DNA of 64,000 bases. It comes from Flavobacteriales bacterium (GTDB taxonomy: Bacteria; Bacteroidota; Bacteroidia; Flavobacteriales; CAJXXR01). The notes beneath the pieces are model-generated. The model was not told the origin of the DNA, did not search any database, and saw nothing but the letters and a program-made list of their open reading frames with translations. A program made the translations under genes and the position numbers. Below are positions 1 through 9,492 of the stretch, in pieces (the stretch's first letter is position 1; each line of letters begins with the position of its first letter). The stretch spans positions 62,001 through 126,000 of the forward strand of contig JAOAQX010000032.1 in assembly GCA_025210805.1 (NCBI GenBank). The letters are read 5' to 3'.

Positions 1-155
1 CCTCCAAATTGTAGATTTTCAACTTGTACATCCAATCTAAAACCAATTAGGTCTTCATTATCTCGAGGGATTATGGATCCTGTTGCTGACACTTGTGCTT
101 TACTGATTCCTAGAGATACCCATGAAAAGAGGATTAATAAAAAAGTTTTGTTCAT
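1..155 (-). CDS. Secreted protein, N-terminal part only (runs off window)
   Basis: Reading leftward from an ATG at 155-153, the frame stays open to the window edge (51 codons). The first residues, MNKTFLLILFSWVSLG followed by ISKAQ, form a typical signal peptide with a likely cut after the Ala before Gln, the usual pattern of exported Bacteroidota proteins. The visible mature part (VSATGSIIPRDNEDLIGF and onward) has no family I recognise. It lies downstream of menB on the same strand, but a strong terminator at 219-254 separates them, so it is probably its own transcription unit. Confidence 0.6.
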   Translation of the reverse strand, partial: MNKTFLLILFSWVSLGISKAQVSATGSIIPRDNEDLIGFRLDVQVENLQFG

Positions 156-218
156 TATATCGTTATAATTAATTTTTTAAAGAAATATATTAAAAGGTGT
201 CTTTGTTTTACAAAGGCT

Positions 219-254
219 AAAAAAACCGCAAAGTGATTAATGAGCTTTGCGGTT
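219..254 (-). terminator. Rho-independent terminator of the men genes
   Basis: A perfect 10-bp stem AACCGCAAAG/CTTTGCGGTT (224-233 with 245-254) is followed, in the leftward direction, by a run of T. It lies 12 bases past the menB stop codon, where a terminator for the menD-menB transcript is expected. Confidence 0.85.
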
Positions 255-266
255 GTTGTTTGATTA

Positions 267-1106
267 CTACGGAATCCATTTTTTATCAAAATTGGGTTTT
301 CTTTTTTCCAAGAAGGCATTTCTACCTTCTTTTGCTTCATCGGTCATATAGGCTAGGCGTGTGGCTTCCCCTGCAAAAACCTGTTGTCCTACCATTCCGT
401 CGTCGGTAAGGTTCATGGCAAATTTGAGCATTTTGATAGAAATTGGCGATTTTCCTAAAACTTCTTGAGCCCATTGGTAAGCCGTAGTTTCTAGTTCTTC
501 ATGTGGAACCACCGCATTTACCATTCCCATTTCATAGGCTTCTTGGGCTGAGTAATTTCTTCCTAAGAAAAAGATTTCACGAGCTTTTTTCTGCCCTACC
601 ATTTTGGCAAGATAAGCTGACCCGTATCCACCATCAAAGCTGGTAACATCAGCATCGGTTTGTTTAAAAATTGCATGTTCTTTACTGGCTATAGTCATAT
701 CACAAACTACGTGTAAACTATGTCCTCCACCTACAGCCCAACCGGGTACTACTGCGATAACAACTTTGGGCATAAAGCGTATTAAACGTTGAACTTCTAG
801 GATATTTAGGCGGTGATATCCATCATCACCAACATATCCTTCTTTTCCTCTTGCTTTTTGATCACCACCACTACAAAAAGAAAATACTCCATCTTTTGAT
901 GATGGACCTTCGGCACTCAATAAAACGACTCCAATGCTGGTGTCTTCATTGGCATCATAAAATGCGTCATAAAGTTCGCTTGTTGTCTTGGGTCTAAAAG
1001 CATTTCTTACATCAGGTCTGTTAAAAGCAATTCTGGCAACGCCATTGCATTTTTTGTAAGTAATATCTTCGTATTCTTTTACGGTTGTCCAGTTTATTTC
1101 GCTCAT
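267..1106 (-). CDS. menB: 1,4-dihydroxy-2-naphthoyl-CoA synthase MenB
   Basis: MenB closes the ring of o-succinylbenzoyl-CoA to give 1,4-dihydroxy-2-naphthoyl-CoA, a cytoplasmic step of menaquinone synthesis; it belongs to the crotonase superfamily. The 279-residue length is normal. Seen directly: FCSGGDQ near residues 78-84 and GWAVGGGHSLH near 122-132 (oxyanion-hole region of crotonases), then SFDGGYG near 156-162 and the C-terminal EGRNAFLEKRKPNF stretch, all closely matching MenB rather than other enoyl-CoA hydratases. It starts two bases after the menD stop codon, so the two are surely co-transcribed. Menaquinone is also the likely electron acceptor of the Nqr complex encoded at 39-45 kb. 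Confidence 0.96.
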   Translation of the reverse strand: MSEINWTTVKEYEDITYKKCNGVARIAFNRPDVRNAFRPKTTSELYDAFYDANEDTSIGVVLLSAEGPSSKDGVFSFCSGGDQKARGKEGYVGDDGYHRLNILEVQRLIRFMPKVVIAVVPGWAVGGGHSLHVVCDMTIASKEHAIFKQTDADVTSFDGGYGSAYLAKMVGQKKAREIFFLGRNYSAQEAYEMGMVNAVVPHEELETTAYQWAQEVLGKSPISIKMLKFAMNLTDDGMVGQQVFAGEATRLAYMTDEAKEGRNAFLEKRKPNFDKKWIP

Positions 1107-1108
1107 AG

Positions 1109-2773
1109 TTATTTTTTTAAGTGTTCAAAAAGTTCCGAAAGCGTTTCGGGACCTATTTTTTCTGAGATTTTTATCTCAAACAAAGTCTTATTTGGGTTGT
1201 TTAGAAAACATTCCCACTGTTTTTTTAATTCTATATGATTATCACAAAAATAATAATCAAAACCGAAAGAATCACAAAGACCTTTCGCTTGTGTCTGGTG
1301 TTTCGTTGCAAAGAAATCCTCTCTTACGTCAGATTTTTTCGGACCAGGTATGATTCTAAATATGTCACCTCCTTGATTGTTGATCAAAATAATCTTTAGA
1401 TTCCTAGGAAATTGAGTGTTCCATAAAGCATTGGAATCATAGAAGAAACTAATGTCTCCTGTGATCATAAAATGCGCACCCAGATCTTTTATGGCATGTC
1501 CTACAGCAGTGGAGGTCGATCCATCAATTCCACTAGTTCCTCTATTGCCATAAAAGTCATAATCTGCAGAATGTGAAAATAATTGAGCATAACGAATAAC
1601 GCTACTATTGCTCAAATGAATCTGGCTACTTTTAGGAAAGTTTTGGAATAAAAACTCATATACTTTTAAGTCACAAAAGGCTTTTTGATTCAGGAGATAC
1701 TGCCCTCTTTTTTTCAAAGTATTGTGATATTCCTTTAGGTGAAGATCTCCAAAATTGCTTAGGTTTTCTGTATGTTCAATGTTTTTGAATGTTTCAGAAA
1801 AACAAAGGTTTGATGAGTTTGAAATTGTTCCATAAATATTCGGATGAATTCCATTTTTATTAAAAGACCAATATTTTTTAATATTCAGTTTTTGCAATAA
1901 AAATTTAATTTTTTTCGAAACAATGGCTCCACCAGTTTGAATGAGTAAATCGGGTTTAAAATCGGAAGTGTTTTTTATGCCTTCTAAAAACACATCAATA
2001 CATTCAACTTTGTTCTTAATAGAAATATTAGAAATAGTTTCTGTTAGAATTAGACAATCAGAACGTTTAGATAAATGCTCGATAGCTTGAGAAAATGCTT
2101 TATTTGGCGATTTTTGCCCAATGATGATTAATTTTTTAGAAGCCTTTTTCCAATCCTCTGAGAAGTGTTCAAAATCTGAGTAATTTGGAATACTTTCATG
2201 AGAATTGGATTCCGAAAAGTAATCTGATAAATCAGGTTTTTGAAAATTTGTTTCATAAAGAGGTTCATCAAAATGTACATTGAAATGTATGGGTCTAAAA
2301 GCTTCATCAAGCGATTGGGTAATTTGTTTTTGATAGAGGTTTAATAGACTTTTTGTTTTGTTTTCTCCGTCGAAATTAAGAGATTTTTGGCAATGTAAAT
2401 CCAATACTCCTTGTTGTCGAATCGTTTGTCCTTGTCCGTTATCAATTGCCCAAAGAGGTCTATCAGCCGAAAGAACAATTAAGGGAATTTCTTGATAAAA
2501 GGCTTCGGCTATGGCTGGGTAATAATTGAGTACTGCCGATCCTGAAGTACAGATGAGTACAACAGGTTTTTTTGTGCGTATAGCCATTCCTAATCCAACA
2601 AAACCTGCAGATCTTTCATCAATTATTGAATGACAATTGAAAAAAGATTTTGAGGTAAAGGACTCAATGAATGGCGCATTACGAGAACCAGGACTTATGA
2701 CTAAATCCTGTATTCCTTTTCGTTTAAAAGCTTCTGCAAGTATTTCTACTAAGATTTTGGAGCTATATTTCAC
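1109..2773 (-). CDS. menD: SEPHCHC synthase MenD (menaquinone synthesis)
   Basis: MenD is a thiamine-diphosphate enzyme that joins isochorismate and 2-oxoglutarate (losing CO2) to form 2-succinyl-5-enolpyruvyl-6-hydroxy-3-cyclohexene-1-carboxylate. The 554-residue protein shows the N-terminal VISPGSRNAPF motif near residue 26, a SADRP motif near residue 103, and a ThDP/metal-binding GDISFFYDSNALWN stretch around residues 436-450. It is followed two bases later by menB and preceded 11 bases upstream by the saccharopine-dehydrogenase-like gene, so the three may form one operon. No menF, menC or menE is visible in the window. Confidence 0.95.
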   Translation of the reverse strand: MKYSSKILVEILAEAFKRKGIQDLVISPGSRNAPFIESFTSKSFFNCHSIIDERSAGFVGLGMAIRTKKPVVLICTSGSAVLNYYPAIAEAFYQEIPLIVLSADRPLWAIDNGQGQTIRQQGVLDLHCQKSLNFDGENKTKSLLNLYQKQITQSLDEAFRPIHFNVHFDEPLYETNFQKPDLSDYFSESNSHESIPNYSDFEHFSEDWKKASKKLIIIGQKSPNKAFSQAIEHLSKRSDCLILTETISNISIKNKVECIDVFLEGIKNTSDFKPDLLIQTGGAIVSKKIKFLLQKLNIKKYWSFNKNGIHPNIYGTISNSSNLCFSETFKNIEHTENLSNFGDLHLKEYHNTLKKRGQYLLNQKAFCDLKVYEFLFQNFPKSSQIHLSNSSVIRYAQLFSHSADYDFYGNRGTSGIDGSTSTAVGHAIKDLGAHFMITGDISFFYDSNALWNTQFPRNLKIILINNQGGDIFRIIPGPKKSDVREDFFATKHQTQAKGLCDSFGFDYYFCDNHIELKKQWECFLNNPNKTLFEIKISEKIGPETLSELFEHLKK

Positions 2774-2784
2774 ACTTTATTCTC

Positions 2785-3990
2785 TTAATTGAAAGCATAA
2801 TCATGTAAATATTGATAATCGTCACCAAGTGTTCCATCATTGGTGGTGATACTGGCTCTTTCAATGATGTTTTCTTCATCATTACCAAGAAGAGCAGGGA
2901 TCACTTTTTCCATTAGAACACTACCAAAATGGTTTGAAGCATCTTTTGGTAATTCACAGGGTAGGTTATCTACAGCCATTACAGAAATAACATTTTCCTT
3001 ATCAAAAGTATCTATTGATTCTGTTGTTGGATTATATCCATAAATAGGATCAGAAATAGTGGAAGGTTGAATAGTACATGCTACAGGACCATCAATATCA
3101 CAAGAAATATCAGCGACAACTCTAAGTCTGAAATTAGGGTCTTTGGCATCATCTCTAGTGAAGAAAAAGGGTGCATCATTTCCATAAAAATGTCCTGCGA
3201 TAAACATATCTGATGTATGAGCAAAACGCAAGAAATTGTTCTCAAAATCTTGAGGATTGTTGAAGAAATCTCTTGATTCGAAACTAGTTTTTTCTCGGTG
3301 TTTTACATAATCTGCAATATCAATATGGCAATAAACAGCCTCGTCTCCAGCATAGTTTAAATATTCCTCTACCGATAATTTTTTCAAAGGAAGTTGTTCT
3401 AAGATTTCTAAAGAACCATGAGCTACACGTCCTCTTCCTGTGAGGACAATTTTATAACCTTTTGGGAAAACCACTTTAGCCAATTCTTGGTCTAATTCTT
3501 TTTTGTCTTCGCAGAGATGGGCAGGTTTTAGTTCAAAAGATTTTGCTCTTTTTCCGAGGGTAAGAATCCCATTATAAGCACCTACAATCCCAGCAAAACG
3601 ACCAAAGCCAATTAAACGTTGATTGTTACTATTTCTGATGGTTTCGTAATCCACAAGTTGAATCTTGTTTTTTAGAACGGCTTTAATGAGTTTTTTGTTA
3701 TAGGGTTGTTCTTTAATGGTATGCGAAAAGAAAAAGAACTTTTTGTTTGGAATTAAATAGTTAATTGGAACTTCTTTAACACCCATAATTACATCACAGT
3801 CTTCGAGGTTTTTCTGCAATGGAATACCAAGATCTACATAATCATTATCTGTAAAACATCTTATTTCACTAGGTTGAACGACAATTTCGAGTTCTGGATA
3901 TCTTGCTATTAATTCTTCACAATGTGCTGGGCTTAATGGCACTCGCTCGTCTGGTGGAGTTTTTCCTTCTCTAAGAATTCCTATTTTCAT
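2785..3990 (-). CDS. Saccharopine dehydrogenase-like NAD(P)-dependent oxidoreductase (AlaDH/PNT fold)
   Basis: The N-terminus MKIGILREGKTPPDERVPL is the signature of the alanine dehydrogenase/lysine-forming saccharopine dehydrogenase superfamily, and the later VVADISCDIDGPVACTIQP stretch matches the Rossmann-side active region of LYS1-type enzymes. Family members interconvert saccharopine and lysine or carry out related amino-acid reductions; which substrate is used here cannot be read from sequence. I chose the ATG at 3990 because conserved homology begins with MKIGIL; a GTG six codons upstream (4008) gives a longer, unconserved start. It sits just upstream of menD on the same strand with an 11-base gap, without an evident functional link to menaquinone. 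Confidence 0.8.
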   Translation of the reverse strand: MKIGILREGKTPPDERVPLSPAHCEELIARYPELEIVVQPSEIRCFTDNDYVDLGIPLQKNLEDCDVIMGVKEVPINYLIPNKKFFFFSHTIKEQPYNKKLIKAVLKNKIQLVDYETIRNSNNQRLIGFGRFAGIVGAYNGILTLGKRAKSFELKPAHLCEDKKELDQELAKVVFPKGYKIVLTGRGRVAHGSLEILEQLPLKKLSVEEYLNYAGDEAVYCHIDIADYVKHREKTSFESRDFFNNPQDFENNFLRFAHTSDMFIAGHFYGNDAPFFFTRDDAKDPNFRLRVVADISCDIDGPVACTIQPSTISDPIYGYNPTTESIDTFDKENVISVMAVDNLPCELPKDASNHFGSVLMEKVIPALLGNDEENIIERASITTNDGTLGDDYQYLHDYAFN

Positions 3991-4120
3991 ATAAACTATT
4001 TTTTGCACCTCAAAAATACGATAATCCGTTTAGCAGACAAAAGAAAAAATTATCTTCTGAGGATTCTTGAATTTAATAGAGTCATAAATAGAAAAGAGAT
4101 TCTAAATACGAGAAAAATCG

Positions 4121-6436
4121 TTAAAAAACAAAGCGAAGTTGCAAAGATATATTACGCCCAAGATCATCGGCAAAGTATCGGTGTTTGTTGAGATAATCTC
4201 TATATTGAGTATTCCAAATGTTTTCTATTCCTAATAGAGCTTCAATTTTCATTTTTTGAAATGGAATATGAGTTTTTAGTTTCAAACGATGTAAAGTATA
4301 TGCTTCTGGGGGAGATATTAGCTCTTTTGTTAGATCAAAATGATTTTGTTTGAAAGTGTGAGATATGCGATAATCTAATCTTAAACTATGAAAAATCCAC
4401 CAATGTTCTTTTGTTTGCCATTGATACCCGATTTCTATTTGGTTAGCGGGCATTTGGTTAAGTGCTGAGTGATCTCTTAGGTCATCACCTCTTAGGTAAT
4501 TATAACGCAGGTTAAATCTATTTTTTTTGTTGAGCAAGAACTGTATTTCAGAGTTAAAACTAAAAATTCTCGCAGGTATCTGTTGATACTTAAAGACAGG
4601 AAAAGACCCCCTTATTGTCAATCGATTTTCATGAGTAGGTTGTAAGAAAATATAATCTTGAATATGGCGGTATTTTAATTCATTATTCCACTGCCATCTT
4701 TCATCAAACTCAAAGAATAATTGATAATTAGCTAACCAAGATTTTTCATTTTTTAGATCTGGGTTTCCTTCTTCAATCCCGCTAATTCCTTGATGTAGTC
4801 CGTTGCTGTAGCGTTCATTTATGGCTGGAGCTCTCTCGGAATAGAGTGTTTGTATGTTCTGATGTATATTTTCATTGAAAAAATACTCCCAATCAAGTCC
4901 AATTTTTGAGGAAATATCTTTGGTATTGAATTCCAGTATTTCGCGAGGTAATGTTTGGCTGATACTCAATACATGTTGTTTTGAGTAATTCGTTTGAAAG
5001 CCTCCTGTCCATTTATGGTTTTTGTAGTTTTTAGAAATTAAATAGAATAGTCCAAAATTATTGCTTGAATAATTCGGAATCAATGGAAGGATATCTGTTT
5101 CTGGAATATTTTGATTTCCAATTTGTTCTAAGCTAATTCCTCCTTTGTGTTTCCAAGAGTTTTTTGATAAATAATCTATTTTCGCCTGAAGAAAACGGGT
5201 TTCTTGAAGTAAACTTAATGAAGCTCTATCATGAAAATTACTTCTTCTGATATCAAATTCTTTTCGTTTGTTGGATTGAATACCTAACTGAAAATCTAGA
5301 TGCAGGTTTTCTGTTATATGATATTTTGATTTCAAACTACTGAGTAAATGTCGAACCCATTGTTTCGGATGGTCAATTTTAGTAGAAAAATCTTCTTCAG
5401 TATAAAAAGGGATTTCCCTTGAATAGGCTAGTTGAAGATCCGTAAGATTATCAATATGAGCACCTCTTAAAACGCCTAATTCTGTTTCATAATAACTATT
5501 ATTCCATTGAAAATGCCATTTTTTTGAAATGGAGTTGTTGATTTGAAAACCAAAAGATTTTGTTTTTTGTCCAGTATTTTTAAGGAAATAATTAGCCGAA
5601 GAAAAATCACCATTTTGCTTAACACCTCCATAAATTTTCCAAAACAGCCCTTTAGATTTTTTTTCAAATGATAATAGACTTCCCCAATGTCTTCCATTGG
5701 ATTCTATATATGGCTGAAAAACGGTCTTTAGGCGTGTAGAAGTGTCGGTAATGGCTTTGTTTCCTGCAATGAGCACATCTCCTAAATGAGAGCCGAAATA
5801 TTGAACGCTTTCTATTCCTGAGACCACTTTTAGCTCGTCTATTTGGGCGGTTTCTATGGCTGGGCTATGGTCGCTTCCCCACCTTTGTCCTTGGTGTGGA
5901 ATACCTTGTTGGATTAGTGACAGGCGGTTCGCTCTAAGACCAGAAACAACAGGTTTACCCACGCTCGAACCATTCTTTTGATTTCTTACTCCATTAATTT
6001 TACTCAATTGATCAGCTAAAGATTTACTACTATTTTCAGTAATCTCTAGTTTAGAAAGTGTTTTTTGTTCTTCAAAATGATGAGCTTGTTTTTCAGATAA
6101 AGTAATGCTCTCAAGGAATTCACTTTTAGGTGTTAGTAGAATGGTATCATTTTGAGTAGGAGAGAGCCTAAGGTTTTTGTTCTGATAGAGTAAATGACTT
6201 ATTTGAATTTGAATTTCCGATTCGCATTGATGATCAATAGTTACTAAACCATTATCATCAGAAACGTACACATCAAAATCCCCTCGGATTTTGATGTGTA
6301 CAGAACTAACTGGTTGGTTGTTTTCTTTATCTAGTATAACGATTTGATACTCATGATTACAGTGTTGTGCCCAGATTATTTGGACACTGAAAATCGTCAA
6401 AAAAAATAAAAGATGTCTAAAGGACAGGTATTTCAA
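4121..6436 (-). CDS. TonB-dependent outer-membrane receptor, probable zinc uptake
   Basis: A 771-residue receptor: signal peptide ending near IIWAQ (residue 24), a carboxypeptidase-regulatory-like/CNA-B-type domain (about 25-115), a plug domain (about 125-230, with LADQLSKINGVRNQ and SGLRANRLSLIQQGIPHQGQ) and a beta-barrel ending in an aromatic-terminated strand (LQLRFVF). Such receptors import metal chelates or other scarce nutrients using TonB energy. The barrel stretch with IQDYIFLQPTHENRLTIRG recalls ZnuD-type zinc receptors, but this is from memory. The gene overlaps the upstream lipoprotein gene by 20 bases, and the pair lies behind a Fur-family-like palindrome, so metal-controlled expression is likely. 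The zinc assignment is inference; the receptor call is firm. Confidence 0.85.
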   Translation of the reverse strand: MKYLSFRHLLFFLTIFSVQIIWAQHCNHEYQIVILDKENNQPVSSVHIKIRGDFDVYVSDDNGLVTIDHQCESEIQIQISHLLYQNKNLRLSPTQNDTILLTPKSEFLESITLSEKQAHHFEEQKTLSKLEITENSSKSLADQLSKINGVRNQKNGSSVGKPVVSGLRANRLSLIQQGIPHQGQRWGSDHSPAIETAQIDELKVVSGIESVQYFGSHLGDVLIAGNKAITDTSTRLKTVFQPYIESNGRHWGSLLSFEKKSKGLFWKIYGGVKQNGDFSSANYFLKNTGQKTKSFGFQINNSISKKWHFQWNNSYYETELGVLRGAHIDNLTDLQLAYSREIPFYTEEDFSTKIDHPKQWVRHLLSSLKSKYHITENLHLDFQLGIQSNKRKEFDIRRSNFHDRASLSLLQETRFLQAKIDYLSKNSWKHKGGISLEQIGNQNIPETDILPLIPNYSSNNFGLFYLISKNYKNHKWTGGFQTNYSKQHVLSISQTLPREILEFNTKDISSKIGLDWEYFFNENIHQNIQTLYSERAPAINERYSNGLHQGISGIEEGNPDLKNEKSWLANYQLFFEFDERWQWNNELKYRHIQDYIFLQPTHENRLTIRGSFPVFKYQQIPARIFSFNSEIQFLLNKKNRFNLRYNYLRGDDLRDHSALNQMPANQIEIGYQWQTKEHWWIFHSLRLDYRISHTFKQNHFDLTKELISPPEAYTLHRLKLKTHIPFQKMKIEALLGIENIWNTQYRDYLNKHRYFADDLGRNISLQLRFVF

Positions 6437-6977
6437 AATTTACTTCAATATCTGTTTCTCCGCCGGCATTTGTTGGGTCACCGTCTTTCACCCCTGTTGC
6501 TGTTTTTATCGGCTTATGTTTTAGGCTTATATTTAGATTGAATTTACCTGTCTCAGTGGTTTTCAAAATGTTTTTTAGCCCAATAGGGAAATTGTCTTCA
6601 TCTTTATCTGCGTATTCTACAGTAATCTTGTTGTCGGTAGATTTAAAGAAAAATTGATGATGATCTCCTTCATCCAATACTTCATTTGAAATAGAATCAG
6701 CAGGAGTTTCTGTTTCATTCAAAAGGATAATATTAGCATGATAAGTTGCATTTGTTGCTAATGTGTCTAATGTGATTTGTGGGGCGTTTCCTCCATCACC
6801 ATCGAGATCTTGGAAAATGAATCGATGTTTCTTTTGATTCTTTTGATTTTCTAAATCTAAAATAAGTGTGGTAATTACTTCTTCTTCATTTGGTACTGTA
6901 GGTTCTACAGTTTCTTTTTCACAACTTGTAAATGCAAGAATTGTAATAGGTAGAATGGATAAAAATATCTTTCTCAT
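6417..6977 (-). CDS. Lipoprotein paired with the TonB-dependent receptor
   Basis: Starting at the ATG at 6977 (an in-frame ATG at 7007 would add a charged stretch ahead of the signal peptide), the protein begins MRKIFLSILPITILAFTSC, a clear lipoprotein signal with lipobox Cys19. The rest is an acidic, about 185-residue domain containing FIFQDLDGDGGNAPQ and ending with a predicted beta-rich stretch. I do not recognise a named domain. Its 3' end overlaps the receptor gene by 20 bases, suggesting translational coupling and a surface or periplasmic accessory role in capture of the same ligand. Upstream is the palindrome at 7051-7069. Confidence 0.75.
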   Translation of the reverse strand: MRKIFLSILPITILAFTSCEKETVEPTVPNEEEVITTLILDLENQKNQKKHRFIFQDLDGDGGNAPQITLDTLATNATYHANIILLNETETPADSISNEVLDEGDHHQFFFKSTDNKITVEYADKDEDNFPIGLKNILKTTETGKFNLNISLKHKPIKTATGVKDGDPTNAGGETDIEVNFEIPVL

Positions 6978-7031
6978 TTTACTCGTTTTTTGTTTTCTAT
7001 GAGGCAAATATATGAATTAAATGAAACCCTG

Positions 7032-7069
7032 TTGCATTATTTTATAAATAAATGCAATTTTGTTGCATT
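7032..7069. promoter_or_regulatory. Palindromic operator, probably for a Fur-family (Zur-like) repressor
   Basis: A perfect inverted repeat AATGCAA-N5-TTGCATT occupies 7051-7069, and a third half site TTGCATT lies at 7032-7038, facing the central AATGCAA. It lies 55-92 bases upstream of the lipoprotein ATG, in the promoter region of the lipoprotein/TonB-receptor pair. Alternating TGCAA half sites in AT-rich spacers are what Fur-family dimers bind; assignment to Zur rests on the receptor context and is inference. Confidence 0.55.
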
Positions 7070-7084
7070 AGCTAAGATTACTTA

Positions 7085-7121
7085 CAAAAAAAACACCTTT
7101 TGAAATATGATCAAAAGGTGT
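7085..7121 (-). terminator. Rho-independent terminator after the secreted repeat protein gene
   Basis: An 11-bp perfect stem ACACCTTTTGA/TCAAAAGGTGT (7093-7103 with 7111-7121) is followed leftward by eight T on the transcribed strand. It lies 26 bases after the stop codon of the gene at 7147-8712. Confidence 0.85.
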
Positions 7122-7146
7122 AGTAATATGATGAAGAGAATGCTAT

Positions 7147-8712
7147 TTAGTTTTCTCTGATGAATAATTTCGCTTTTCCAAAATTTGTTTCACCAGCAGG
7201 TTTAACAGGAGCTACAGATACGTGATTGTCTGCAGGGTTTAATAAAAGATTATTGTCTCCAGCTAATGCTGTTACGGTAACGGTATGTGTACCTGCCGGA
7301 AGGGCGAAAGTTCTTCTCAAATTAATTGATTGCATCTGAGTGTTGGCACTACTAGCTTCTCCCGTAGCTACCTGAACAGGAATATTGTTTACTCTAATTG
7401 TGGCGGTAGAGGGTGATTGTGAGGTAATTGGAACATCGGCTATTAAAAGTACTTGCTTTGTTTGACCGGCGGGTACAGTAATGGTGTGGCTTAAACCAGG
7501 AATGGCTATTTCTGTTCCTGCATTTACTGTTGTGGCTGTTGTTCCTGTCTTTTCGGTAAAATTTGACCAAGGTGCAGCACTTGATAAAACAAACATTTTA
7601 GCTTTCCCCATTTCTGTTTCTCCACTTGGAAGAACAGGGTTTATTTCAGCATGATTATTTGCAGCGTTTACAAGAGTACTATTATCACCTGCTAGTAAGT
7701 GAAGTGATAAAGTATGATTACCCGGGCTTAATTGAACTTGTTTTTCAAATCGGATTGATTTCATATCTCCATTATCAGTACTTGCTTCACCTGTTCTGCT
7801 TTCTATAACGGTTCCGTTGAGTTTTAAAATCCCTGTGGAAACACCCGTATTTACAAGTGGGATATCTAGGTTGATTGTTAAATATCTTGTTTCTCCAGCC
7901 CCCACATTTATCGTTTGTTGCATTCCTGGAATCTGGGCTTCTGTATTGGCATTGATTGTTAATGCATTGCTACCAGTGGTTTCCGTATAGGCTCCAAATC
8001 CTAAATTAGATTCAAGAAGCACCATTTTTGAACGACCGATATTTGTGGCACCTTGTGGTAAAACAGTAGAAACGTCTGTATTATTGTCTGGAGAATTAAT
8101 TGTTAGGTTGCTGTTTCCTGCAAGTACAGCCATGCTAATGGTGTGATTTCCGGGAGAAAGTTCAATATATCTCACAAAGTCTATAACCATCATATCTGCG
8201 TTCTCAGTGCTGGGCTCACCAGTTTTGGATTCAACAGGATTTCCATTTACTTTTAAAATTCCTGTTGAGACACCACCACCCACTATGGGTATATGACAAC
8301 TAACAATTAGATATTTTGTAGATCCAGCAGGTACATTAACGGTTTGACTCAAGCTAGGAATATTGACTTCCGTATTGGCATTAACCGTTGTTAATTGACT
8401 ACTCGTAAGCTCTGAAAGATTAAAAATAGGAGTGGGTTGAGAGGTTTGACCATCACATAAATTCCACCAGTTTGGAACAGCGGGTGTTCCGATATTAACT
8501 TGAAGACATTTTAATGTGGTGTTGTATATCAAAAGACCTTCAGCTGGGTTCTGGATAATAGAAGGACTTGCCAATCTCGGAGGTAAAAAACCTTTAGTGG
8601 AGCTTTCAACATGTAATATCGCAGATGGATCTGGAGTAATGGTTCCAATTCCCACTTGAGCGTATAAGCTTGCGGATATTGTCAAATAGATAAGACTATA
8701 TATTAGTTTCAT
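7147..8712 (-). CDS. Secreted protein with three tandem repeat domains
   Basis: A signal peptide (MKLIYSLIYLTISASLYA) is followed by QVGIGTITPDPSAILHVES and GFLPPRL, the module common at the N-terminus of exported Bacteroidota proteins, sometimes found in phage-tail-like or adhesin-type proteins. After residue 100 come three repeats of about 130 residues, each with a TVNANTEVNIPSLSQTVNVP-type opening, a GEPSTENADM-type centre, a LSPGNHTISMAVLAGN segment and a closing LPxGxTxxGxAKM motif. The repeats look like beta-sandwich units and the protein is probably surface exposed or released. It has its own terminator. The same N-terminal module occurs in the gene at 47122-48726, inside the island. 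No function can be stated. Confidence 0.8.
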   Translation of the reverse strand: MKLIYSLIYLTISASLYAQVGIGTITPDPSAILHVESSTKGFLPPRLASPSIIQNPAEGLLIYNTTLKCLQVNIGTPAVPNWWNLCDGQTSQPTPIFNLSELTSSQLTTVNANTEVNIPSLSQTVNVPAGSTKYLIVSCHIPIVGGGVSTGILKVNGNPVESKTGEPSTENADMMVIDFVRYIELSPGNHTISMAVLAGNSNLTINSPDNNTDVSTVLPQGATNIGRSKMVLLESNLGFGAYTETTGSNALTINANTEAQIPGMQQTINVGAGETRYLTINLDIPLVNTGVSTGILKLNGTVIESRTGEASTDNGDMKSIRFEKQVQLSPGNHTLSLHLLAGDNSTLVNAANNHAEINPVLPSGETEMGKAKMFVLSSAAPWSNFTEKTGTTATTVNAGTEIAIPGLSHTITVPAGQTKQVLLIADVPITSQSPSTATIRVNNIPVQVATGEASSANTQMQSINLRRTFALPAGTHTVTVTALAGDNNLLLNPADNHVSVAPVKPAGETNFGKAKLFIREN

Positions 8713-8947
8713 GATTTAAAAAGAAAAAGTTATAATCAAGAAACAAAAGTCTAGCTTTTTTTTACGCAAAAATCAATATTTCGACGACCAACGGAGACTA
8801 ATAGTTGAGGTATTATAATTACTTGTTTTTTAGAATTTAATCAGGAATACGTGCTGTTAAGTATTGATTGTTAGATGTTTGTGTTTTTGTTTATTTGAAT
8901 GGACTAATATCAGTTGTGGTGTTATTATATTAATTACTTATGTTTAA

Positions 8948-9364
8948 TTAAAGATTTAGCGCTTGAATATATTCCTTATTGGTCCACATAAAATTATAAC
9001 CAATGGTTTTCAGAGTTTTACGATTTTTGTTAATAACGATAAATTTAGGAAAGCTCTTTTTAGGGTTGAATAGTTTTGCTAATTCTTCAAAATAATTTTT
9101 ATCTGTTTGTGAGAAATTTACTCGTCTGTAGTCCACTTTCTGAAAAATCACTTTCTTTGTGATGAAGTTAGAGAATTCGGGTGTTTGAAGTATTTTTTTA
9201 TCAAGATCCATACAGGGTTTGCACCAATCTGAACCTGTGAAATAAAGTACAATATTTTTGTTTTGATTTTGAGCTAAGCGTGTTAGCTCATTTATAGATT
9301 TGTTTGTTTGAGCAAATGCTAAAGTTGTTGAAAGAAGAAAGAATAAGCCTAATTTTTTCATCAT
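8948..9364 (-). CDS. Secreted thioredoxin-like protein (CxxC)
   Basis: A 138-residue protein with an N-terminal signal peptide ending near AFAQ (residue 19) and a thioredoxin-like fold carrying WCKPC at residues 47-51. It resembles the short periplasmic thioredoxin_7/DUF255-type reductases that keep exported disulfides reduced or rearrange them; the cis-proline region is probably KSFPKF. Two in-frame ATG codons stand at the start (MMKKLG); the second gives an equally good signal peptide. It stands alone, with 235 bases to the gene on the right and about 290 bases to the carbonic anhydrase on the left. Substrate unknown. Confidence 0.8.
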   Translation of the reverse strand: MMKKLGLFFLLSTTLAFAQTNKSINELTRLAQNQNKNIVLYFTGSDWCKPCMDLDKKILQTPEFSNFITKKVIFQKVDYRRVNFSQTDKNYFEELAKLFNPKKSFPKFIVINKNRKTLKTIGYNFMWTNKEYIQALNL

Positions 9365-9492
9365 TATAAAATAGTTGTCGTTGTAATAAAGGGCGAAGCT
9401 AGGAATTATTTCTTTTTGAATTATATTTTCTTATTGTTTTTTCGATAAATGGCTATTTTAATTGGTCAATTGAGAAGCTCAATGACATAAAA

